Positions 6,353-11,565 of a stretch of 11,565 nt of DNA are shown piece by piece. Position numbers and translations under genes: made by a program. Below the pieces are notes generated by a model that searched no databases, was not told the origin of the DNA, and saw only the letters and a program-made list of their open reading frames with translations. Numbering within the stretch: the stretch's first letter is position 1; every line of letters starts with the position of its first letter. Source of the DNA: Pseudomonadota bacterium (GTDB taxonomy: Bacteria; Pseudomonadota; Alphaproteobacteria; UBA8366; GCA-2717185); assembly GCA_027619655.1 (NCBI GenBank), contig JAQCHR010000061.1, forward strand, positions 1 to 11,565. The letters run 5' to 3'.

Positions 6353-6910
6353 ATGCCGATACGCGTTGCCAGGACCGATGACGCCGAAGCTATCGCGGCA
6401 ATTTACGCGCCGATCGTGCGCGACACGGTGATTTCCTTCGAGACCGAACCGCCGGACGCAGCCGAAATGGCGGCGCGCATCGCGGCGACGCTGGCGACCC
6501 ATCCCTGGCTGGTCGCCGAAGAGGCGGGCCGGGTTCTGGGCTATGCCTATGGCAGCCAGCACCGCGCGCGGGCGGCGTATCGCTGGTCCTGCGATGTCAC
6601 GGTCTATGTCGATGAAGCCGCGCGGCGGCAGGGGCTGGGGCGACTGTTGTACAGCCGGCTGTTTCCGATCCTCGCGGCGCAGGGGTTGCAGACCGCCTAT
6701 GCGGGCATCACCCTACCCAATGAAGGCAGTGTCGGGCTGCATGAAAGCTGCGGATTTACGCCCGTCGGCGTATTCGAAGGCGTCGGCCACAAGGCCGGGG
6801 CGTGGCGCGATGTGGGGTGGTGGGGCCTGAAGCTGCAGCCGCCGGGCGCCGAACCGGTGGAGCCGGTGCCGTTTCCGGCACTACAACGCGATCGTCCGGC
6901 GCTGCTTTAA
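6353..6910 (+). CDS. GNAT N-acetyltransferase, phosphinothricin acetyltransferase-like
   Basis: 185-residue cytoplasmic acetyl-CoA-dependent N-acetyltransferase of the PAT/Bar/MnaT (YncA) branch of GNAT. Members acetylate phosphinothricin, methionine sulfone/sulfoximine or related amino acids. Family marks are YAPIVRDTVISFE (18-30), YRWSCDVTVYVD (76-87), the acetyl-CoA loop RRQGLG (91-96), ITLPNEGSVGLHESCGF (119-135) and the ending GHKAGAWRDVGWW (145-157). H130 aligns with the conserved His of Bar. D81 stands where Bar has its conserved Glu, a conservative change. ATG 6353 is chosen because family homology starts at once; TTG 6311 would add 14 unlikely residues. No strong Shine-Dalgarno is present. 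It converges on the sensor kinase and shares a TTAA with its stop. Detoxification of an amino-acid analogue is the usual role; the true substrate is unknown. Confidence 0.88.
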   Translation: MPIRVARTDDAEAIAAIYAPIVRDTVISFETEPPDAAEMAARIAATLATHPWLVAEEAGRVLGYAYGSQHRARAAYRWSCDVTVYVDEAARRQGLGRLLYSRLFPILAAQGLQTAYAGITLPNEGSVGLHESCGFTPVGVFEGVGHKAGAWRDVGWWGLKLQPPGAEPVEPVPFPALQRDRPALL

Positions 6911-8817
6911 TCCGCCGCCGCGTCGTTATACTCTTTTTGCAGGACGGATTCCGGCGGGAATCGGACTTTGACGGAGGTTCCCTGTCCGACGACGCTGTCG
7001 ATATGCACCGAGGCGCCCTGTATTTCGGCCATGGCCTTGACGAGCGGCAGGCCGAGGCCGGTACCCTCGAACTTGCGCTGCATGCTCGTTTCGATCTGGT
7101 AGAAGGGTTTCATGATCAGGGCCAGGTGGTCCGCTTCGATACCGATGCCACTGTCATCGACATAGAGCGTGCAATAGCCATCGGGTTCCAATACCACGCG
7201 GACTGAAACGGCGCCGCCTTCCGGCGTGAACTTTATCGCGTTCGACAGCAGGTTCAGCACGATCTGCATCGTCAGTCGCTGGTCGGCGCGCAGCATCGGC
7301 AGGTTGTCGGGGATATCGGACCGCAGGCGGACCTTGCCCTGCGTCGCGCGACCTTCGGTCATGCGGAAGCAGGACTCGATGATGAGACCCAGGTTGATAT
7401 CGAATTCCTTCAGGGCCAGTTCGTTCGCCTCGATTTTCGCCATATCCAGAATGTCATTGATCACATCGAGCAGATGGCTTCCGGCATTGTGGATTTCGCC
7501 GGCGTAGTCGAGATAGCGTGGCGTGCCGAGCGGCCCGAACATCTCGCTGCGCAGCACGTCGGAGAAGCCCAGGATCCCGTTCAGCGGCGTCCGGAGTTCG
7601 TGGCTCATATTGGCGAGGAATTCGGTTTTTGCCCGGTTCGCGGTTTCGGCCTGGTTGATCGCGACGCGGAGGATCTCCTCGCGGTGCCGCAGGTTGGTGA
7701 CCATGGAGTCGAAACTTTCCGCCAGGCGGCGCAGTTCGCGCGGGCTGTGCGCCGGCAGTTTCTCCACCTGCGTGTGCAGGCCGCCGGACGCGACGGCGCT
7801 GGCGGCCTTTTCAATGGCGACAATGGGCCGGGCCAGGAATTTTGCCAGCCACCAGCTGATCGCCGCGGCAATCAGGATGCCGACCAGCGACAGGATTGCT
7901 GCGAAGTCCTGTGTATCGCCCGCCCGTTCCGCCAGTTCGGCCATGGGTTGCGGCACCATCACGCCCCAGCCGGATTCGGGCACGGCGGTGAACCCGGCGA
8001 TCATGTCCGCCTGCATCGGCGGCGAATAGAACTGCGCGACGCCGGTTTCGCCGCGCATCATGCTGGCGACAACCGAGAGCCCGGATGCGTCCTTGGCGAT
8101 TGCCTCCCATTCAGCGTTCGGGTGGGCCACGACACGGCCCCTCGAATCGACGATCATGGAATGGCCGCGCTCGCCGAACGCAACGGCGCGCTGCACGCTG
8201 CGCAGATAATCGACGCCGAGCGTGCCAATGGCGATGCGGCCATCATCCAGCGCCTGGACGACGAAGAATCGGGATTCACCGTTGTCGCGGATGAGGTCGG
8301 AAATAACGACATCGCCGCCAGCGGAAGTGGCGAGGTCGCGGAGCGGCGCCAGGACTTCGCGCCCCGGCGGCAGGCGCGTGACCGTTTCCGTGTCCGGAAT
8401 AAGCGACCGGATCATCGTGTTGTCGCGGTCGATGATGCAGACATGGCTGAAGCTGAGTGACGTGAGAAGGTGCGACATGGCGGGGCTTACGTCACGGGTC
8501 ACGCCGATTTCGACCGCAGCCCTGAAGCCTTCCTTCAAGTCACTGACGTATCGGCCCAGGGTCCGGCTGAGGTTGCGGGCGATCAGCAGGTGCTTTTCGG
8601 TGACGGATTCGATTTCCTTTTGCATCGCCGAATGTTCGACCCAGCTTCCAAGCAGCAGGACGGGGACCGCGGAAATGGCGACAATCGCTACGAACAGGAT
8701 GGTCTGCAGCCGGAACCCGTTAATCGAGCGGCGCCGGCCGATTGCAGCCGGCAACGCGGCGACAGGGCCGGAGCGTGGTGCCCGACCTGTTGTCACAGGT
8801 TGTTTGGCGATCTGCAA
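6907..8817 (-). CDS. Sensor histidine kinase, dCache-HAMP-HisKA (PleC/DivJ-like)
   Basis: 636-residue membrane sensor kinase. Order: cytoplasmic basic N-terminus; TM1 about 38-58; a periplasmic region of about 245 residues with the CIIDRDN and SMIVDSRGRVVAHPN strands typical of double-Cache ligand domains; TM2 about 305-325; HAMP about 326-380; HisKA with phospho-acceptor H406 in NMSHELRTPLNG; and HATPase with N box NLLSNAIKF (522-530), DDSGIGI (554-560) and GTGLGL (585-590). The segment FGPLG..RYLDYAGEI followed by INDILDMAKIEA is typical of alphaproteobacterial PleC/DivJ/PdhS-type dimerisation domains. There is no receiver domain and no response regulator in the window, so the partner is elsewhere. 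The start is TTG 8817; GAGG and GGAG lie upstream and a stop is at 8851-8853. GTG 8796 is an alternative. Kinase function is near certain; the ligand (often a small organic acid or amino acid for dCache) is not known. Confidence 0.93.
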   Translation of the reverse strand: MQIAKQPVTTGRAPRSGPVAALPAAIGRRRSINGFRLQTILFVAIVAISAVPVLLLGSWVEHSAMQKEIESVTEKHLLIARNLSRTLGRYVSDLKEGFRAAVEIGVTRDVSPAMSHLLTSLSFSHVCIIDRDNTMIRSLIPDTETVTRLPPGREVLAPLRDLATSAGGDVVISDLIRDNGESRFFVVQALDDGRIAIGTLGVDYLRSVQRAVAFGERGHSMIVDSRGRVVAHPNAEWEAIAKDASGLSVVASMMRGETGVAQFYSPPMQADMIAGFTAVPESGWGVMVPQPMAELAERAGDTQDFAAILSLVGILIAAAISWWLAKFLARPIVAIEKAASAVASGGLHTQVEKLPAHSPRELRRLAESFDSMVTNLRHREEILRVAINQAETANRAKTEFLANMSHELRTPLNGILGFSDVLRSEMFGPLGTPRYLDYAGEIHNAGSHLLDVINDILDMAKIEANELALKEFDINLGLIIESCFRMTEGRATQGKVRLRSDIPDNLPMLRADQRLTMQIVLNLLSNAIKFTPEGGAVSVRVVLEPDGYCTLYVDDSGIGIEADHLALIMKPFYQIETSMQRKFEGTGLGLPLVKAMAEIQGASVHIDSVVGQGTSVKVRFPPESVLQKEYNDAAAD

Positions 8818-9072
8818 TGGCTCCGGAGCCTCGATTCCGGGAACAATCAGTCATTCCCGTTTTTATTTATAGATAATGAAATATTTTCAATTTGTTAACA
8901 GCTTCCGTCATGCGGCATTTCTGCTGCCGGATGGAGACGCCACCTGTATTCGCCGCCCTGAATGCCGCCAGTTTCGGGGCGCCGCGCGCCCATCCCCGAT
9001 CATCCTTCCGCCGCTTCTCTCTATTGTTGCAGAATTTCGGCGGTTATTGCTTTAAATCACGAAGAATCTATC
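8818..9072. other. Divergent intergenic region, kinase side
   Basis: Together with 9073-9182 this forms a 365-bp gene-free gap between the leftward kinase and the rightward DUF4856 gene. An AT-rich patch at about 8855-8900 contains minus-strand TTGAAA and TTAACA elements and TATAAA-like hexamers, and is the likely kinase promoter. No single -35/-10 pair with good spacing stands out. The stretch 8910-9050 is GC-rich and shows nothing I can name; a short open frame at 8892-9098 has no Shine-Dalgarno and no recognisable product. Confidence 0.4.
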
Positions 9073-9087
9073 TGCAACTAAGTTGCA
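9073..9087. promoter_or_regulatory. Perfect 7-1-7 palindrome, Fur/Mur-like operator
   Basis: TGCAACT, A, AGTTGCA is a perfect 15-bp inverted repeat with a single central base. This is the 7-1-7 geometry of Fur-family operators, with TGCAA...TTGCA ends as in alphaproteobacterial Fur/Mur sites. It lies 95-110 bp upstream of the chosen DUF4856 start, with its centre 49 bp from the second palindrome. Another dimeric repressor cannot be excluded. Confidence 0.45.
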
Positions 9088-9120
9088 ACTGCGGTTGATC
9101 GATGGTAACGAAGGCAAGCC

Positions 9121-9149
9121 ATGCGAATGATTTGCATAACTATTCGCAT
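9121..9149. promoter_or_regulatory. Overlapping Fur/Mur-like operator
   Basis: ATGCGAAT-G-ATTTGCAT (9121-9137) is an 8-1-8 dyad with one mismatch pair. Its left arm is repeated in inverse as ATTCGCAT at 9142-9149, giving a second perfect 8-bp repeat with a 13-bp spacer. Three overlapping half-sites on one face of the helix recall extended Fur operators, and the half-site TGCGAAT/ATTTGCA fits the alphaproteobacterial Fur/Mur motif. It ends 33 bp before ATG 9183. If translation began at ATG 9102 the operator would lie inside the coding sequence, which argues for the downstream start. Confidence 0.55.
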
Positions 9150-9182
9150 TATTGTCAATCCGGATGCAACCGAGTGGGAAGA

Positions 9183-10631
9183 ATGATTAATAAATTCAAT
9201 TATGTAACGACGGGTCTTTGCGGTTTTGCCTGGCTGCTCGCGTTTTCGGCGCCGGCACAAGCCGATGAGGATGTTTATGCGGGATTCCCCGTAACGGTAA
9301 AGGGGTATGCAGGTTCGGCGAAGGACTCCGTTTCCTACAAGGGACAGATCGCCCGGCAGGTCCTGCATGATTCGCTGAAGAAGCTGGCCGGCAGCGGCGA
9401 TGGCAGTCCCGACCCGGCGCTCAAGGCGAAAATGCTGGCTTATTTCGAGGGCAAGGAAGCGGGCCGCGCGATCCTCGCGCCGGTCACGAACGGCCCCTTT
9501 GTCATACAGCAGACCATGGTCGACGAGATCAGCAAGGACCGGGAACTGGCGAGCAAGACCTACAAGGGTGCGATTCCCGGCTGGCCGAACGGCATGACCG
9601 GGCCGGAGGTCGTCTCTTTCTGGATCGACAAGGCGTCGGCCGCGGACAAGGGCTTCGACCTGGCCAATGGCTACAGCTATGCACAGCTGATTTCGAAATT
9701 CCTCATGGGCGCGGCTTTCTATAACCAGGTTGTCGATGGCTATCTGGACGAGGGGCTGGCGGCGGACACGAAGCCGAATGACAAGCCCTATAGTGATGGC
9801 GCGGCCTATACCGGCAAGGAGCATTCCTGGGATGAGGCCTTCGGCTATTTCGGCGCTCCGGCGCATACGCTGAAACTGTCCGCGGCGGATATCGTGGATA
9901 TCAACAAGCTGGGCAACAAGACCCCGGAAGCGGTGCTGGCCAAGGCCGATTACGACAAGGACGGGAAGGTCGACCTTTACCGGGAAATGGCGTTCGGGCC
10001 GGCCTATTACGCCGCCGGGTTCGATGCGTCGGTCGCGGGCAAGGAGAACAGCACGGACTACCTGCATGCGATCACCCGGGCGTTCCTCGACGGGCGCAAG
10101 CTGCTGGTCGCGGCGAAAGGCGAGAAGCTGACCGACGGCCAGCGCGACCAGTTGCGCGGCTATGCGGCGGCGATCGAAAACAACTGGGAAAAGGTGACGG
10201 CGGAAGCGACCTTCAAATATGCCGGTGAAACCTACAAGGACCTGGAAAAGCTCCAGGTCATCGTCGAATCCAATGGCGATACGGGCAAGGTCCTCAAGAA
10301 TTACGTCAACCACTGGGGCGAACTGAAGGGGTTCTCGATGGCGCTGCAGACCGGTCGCCGAAATTTCGGTGAAACCGCCGTTGCGCTGAACCGGCTGATC
10401 GGCTTCGGTCCGGTCCTGGTGAACCAGAGCCAGGTTGTTGATATCGACAGCAAGGGCAATTACGTCAAGGGCGAAGCGCCCTCGCTCGGCGAATACATGC
10501 TGCATATGCTCAAGGTCCAGAAGCTGATGGTCGATGAATTCGGCGTCCGCGCCCGGAACCACGACGTGCTGGCGGGCATGGCCGACCTTGCCAAGAAGCT
10601 CGGTACGGGCAAAAGCGCTGAAAATGACTGA
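9183..10631 (+). CDS. Exported DUF4856-type protein
   Basis: 482-residue secreted or periplasmic protein. A signal peptide covers residues 1-27, with a hydrophobic core and an AQA cleavage site before DEDVYAG; there is no lipobox. The early SVSYKGQIARQVLHD segment, HSWDEAFGYFGAP (from about 214) and HWGELKGFSMALQ (from about 377) match my memory of the DUF4856 family, which is found in other bacteria near iron- and haem-related exported proteins; its biochemical role is unproven. A DYDKDGKVD loop at about 256-264 looks like an EF-hand/dockerin-type calcium loop. The start ATG 9183 has GGGAAG close upstream and places the signal peptide at the N-terminus; ATG 9102 would add 27 residues and read through the operator. 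Two Fur/Mur-like palindromes upstream suggest metal-dependent repression. The desaturase gene follows after 54 bp. Confidence 0.8.
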   Translation: MINKFNYVTTGLCGFAWLLAFSAPAQADEDVYAGFPVTVKGYAGSAKDSVSYKGQIARQVLHDSLKKLAGSGDGSPDPALKAKMLAYFEGKEAGRAILAPVTNGPFVIQQTMVDEISKDRELASKTYKGAIPGWPNGMTGPEVVSFWIDKASAADKGFDLANGYSYAQLISKFLMGAAFYNQVVDGYLDEGLAADTKPNDKPYSDGAAYTGKEHSWDEAFGYFGAPAHTLKLSAADIVDINKLGNKTPEAVLAKADYDKDGKVDLYREMAFGPAYYAAGFDASVAGKENSTDYLHAITRAFLDGRKLLVAAKGEKLTDGQRDQLRGYAAAIENNWEKVTAEATFKYAGETYKDLEKLQVIVESNGDTGKVLKNYVNHWGELKGFSMALQTGRRNFGETAVALNRLIGFGPVLVNQSQVVDIDSKGNYVKGEAPSLGEYMLHMLKVQKLMVDEFGVRARNHDVLAGMADLAKKLGTGKSAEND

Positions 10632-10641
10632 TGACCGGGAT

Positions 10642-10666
10642 GGCCGGCGCCCTGCGGGGGCCGGCC
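10642..10666 (+). other. Intercistronic GC hairpin
   Basis: GGCCGGC (10642-10648) pairs with GCCGGCC (10660-10666), with three further inner C-G pairs. There is no T tract after it, so it is unlikely to be a strong intrinsic terminator. It lies in the 54-bp gap between the DUF4856 gene and the desaturase and could stabilise the upstream message or lower downstream expression. Confidence 0.4.
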
Positions 10667-10685
10667 GGATCGGCCAGGGAAGAAG

Positions 10686-11565
10686 ATGGAAACCGCATTT
10701 CTCGACTACCTGACGGCGTTTGGCGATTCCTTTGCCAATCCGCAAAAGCGGATCTTTGTCGGGTATCTCCTGGCCGCGCTGGCAATCGCCGTCGCGGCCA
10801 TTCTGCTGTCGTCGCGCCATGCGCGGCGCGGCGGGATGCGGCTGGCCTTCCGGCGACTGTTCGACCGCCGGATCTGGTGGTCCGCGTCGGCGAAGGGCGA
10901 TTACCGCCTGTTCATCGCTAACCAGGCCGTGATGCTGGCGGTGGCGCCGGCGCTGCTGAGCCAGCTGACACTGGCCGGATTGCTGTTCGAAGGGCTGCAC
11001 GACGCCTTCGGCACCCGGATTTCTCTGTGGCCGGCACTGCCCGCCTGGGTCGTGATGGCCGCCTTCACGACGTGCCATTTCGTGCTGGACGATTTTTCGA
11101 AATACGGCCTGCACCGGCTACTGCACCGCTGGCCCGTGCTCTGGGCGTTCCACAAGGTGCATCATTCCGCGGAAACGATGACGCCGATGACCGTGTACCG
11201 GACGCACCCGGTGGAAGGCGTCCTGTTCGCGCTGCGCAGCACCGTGGTGCAGGCGGTTGGCATTTCGACGTTTGTGTTTTTCTTCGGTGACCGGGTCGAT
11301 CTTCTGACCGTACTTGGCGCGAATGTGTTTCTGTTCGCGTTCAATGTGACCGGGGCCAATCTGCGCCATTCGCATGTGCCGATATCCTACGGTCGCTTTC
11401 TGGAGCACATTCTGATTTCGCCGGCGCAGCACCAGATTCATCATTCCGCCGATCCCCGCCATCACGGCCGGAATTTCGGCATGGCGCTGGCGGTCTGGGA
11501 CTGGGCCGGCGGCAGTCTCTGCCTGTCCCGCAGGGACGCGCCGATACGTTACGGGCTCGGCGGGG
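10686..11565 (+). CDS. Fatty acid hydroxylase / sterol desaturase family protein (partial)
   Basis: Integral membrane di-iron oxygenase of the fatty acid hydroxylase superfamily; 293 residues are present and the frame is open at the window end. Hydrophobic helices lie at about 24-42, 80-102, 119-135, 178-200 and 206-224. The conserved histidine boxes are all present: HRLLH (143-147), HKVHH (156-160), the single H228/H230 region (RHSH) and HQIHH (249-253). They would hold two irons for O2-dependent hydroxylation or desaturation of a lipid. The ATG has AGGGAAG about 5-8 bases upstream. It follows the DUF4856 gene by 54 bp on the same strand, so co-transcription is likely, possibly under the same metal-responsive control. 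The substrate could be a fatty acyl chain, a hopanoid or a sterol-like lipid; bacterial members are diverse and the sequence does not decide. Confidence 0.92.
   Translation, partial: METAFLDYLTAFGDSFANPQKRIFVGYLLAALAIAVAAILLSSRHARRGGMRLAFRRLFDRRIWWSASAKGDYRLFIANQAVMLAVAPALLSQLTLAGLLFEGLHDAFGTRISLWPALPAWVVMAAFTTCHFVLDDFSKYGLHRLLHRWPVLWAFHKVHHSAETMTPMTVYRTHPVEGVLFALRSTVVQAVGISTFVFFFGDRVDLLTVLGANVFLFAFNVTGANLRHSHVPISYGRFLEHILISPAQHQIHHSADPRHHGRNFGMALAVWDWAGGSLCLSRRDAPIRYGLGG

Noticed and set aside
7474..8460. Plus-strand open frame opposite the sensor kinase
   Set aside because: It is a shadow of the HisKA, HAMP and Cache coding region; the composition is codon-mirror sequence.
9078..11114. Long minus-strand open frame (678 codons) opposite the DUF4856 and desaturase genes
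   Set aside because: The plus strand encodes a signal peptide, family motifs and histidine boxes. The minus frame shows only biased composition and no domain.
1..11565. CRISPR array, tRNA or rRNA genes, insertion sequences, defence system
   Set aside because: No regularly spaced repeats, no cloverleaf or rRNA-like segment, no transposase or integrase motif and no known defence domain were seen on either strand.

Overview
The window is GC-rich, densely coded bacterial chromosome and looks alphaproteobacterial. The evidence is a sensor kinase with the PleC/DivJ-type phosphoacceptor domain, a TGCGAAT/ATTTGCA operator of the alphaproteobacterial Fur/Mur type, frequent GTG/TTG starts, and a phosphinothricin-acetyltransferase-like GNAT. 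I see no rRNA, tRNA, CRISPR array, insertion sequence or phage gene. The affiliation is inferred from gene content only.

Layout. (1) 1-1210, plus strand: an AT-rich control region with a near-perfect sigma-54 promoter, an IHF-like site upstream of it, a gene for an exported PEP-CTERM-anchored protein, and a UUCG-capped terminator. (2) 1303-5413, minus strand, read from right to left: an EamA/DMT permease, a two-module VOC (glyoxalase-fold) protein, a ThuA-like protein, and a phytanoyl-CoA dioxygenase-like (PhyH) Fe/2-oxoglutarate oxygenase with a C-terminal region resembling a Nudix fold without the Nudix box. Good Shine-Dalgarno sequences and 15-90 bp gaps suggest one transcription unit, plausibly uptake and oxidation of a small organic compound; the substrate is unknown. 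(3) 5605-6222, plus: an unrecognised, less GC-rich polytopic membrane protein with an uncertain start. (4) 6353-6910, plus: a GNAT acetyltransferase, tail to tail with (5) 6907-8817, minus: a dCache-HAMP-HisKA-HATPase hybrid-less sensor kinase; the two stop codons overlap. (6) 8818-9182: a 365-bp divergent intergenic region carrying two 7-1-7 palindromes resembling Fur/Mur operators. (7) 9183-10631, plus: an exported DUF4856-type protein. (8) 10686 to the end of the window, plus: a membrane fatty acid hydroxylase/sterol desaturase family protein, cut by the window edge.

How the parts relate. The PEP-CTERM gene looks like a stand-alone member of a sigma-54-controlled exopolysaccharide-associated regulon whose sorting enzyme lies elsewhere. 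The PhyH/ThuA/VOC/EamA cluster is the best candidate here for an undescribed pathway. The DUF4856 protein and the desaturase probably share a metal-responsive promoter, which would fit an iron-linked envelope function and a di-iron membrane enzyme, but that link is inference.
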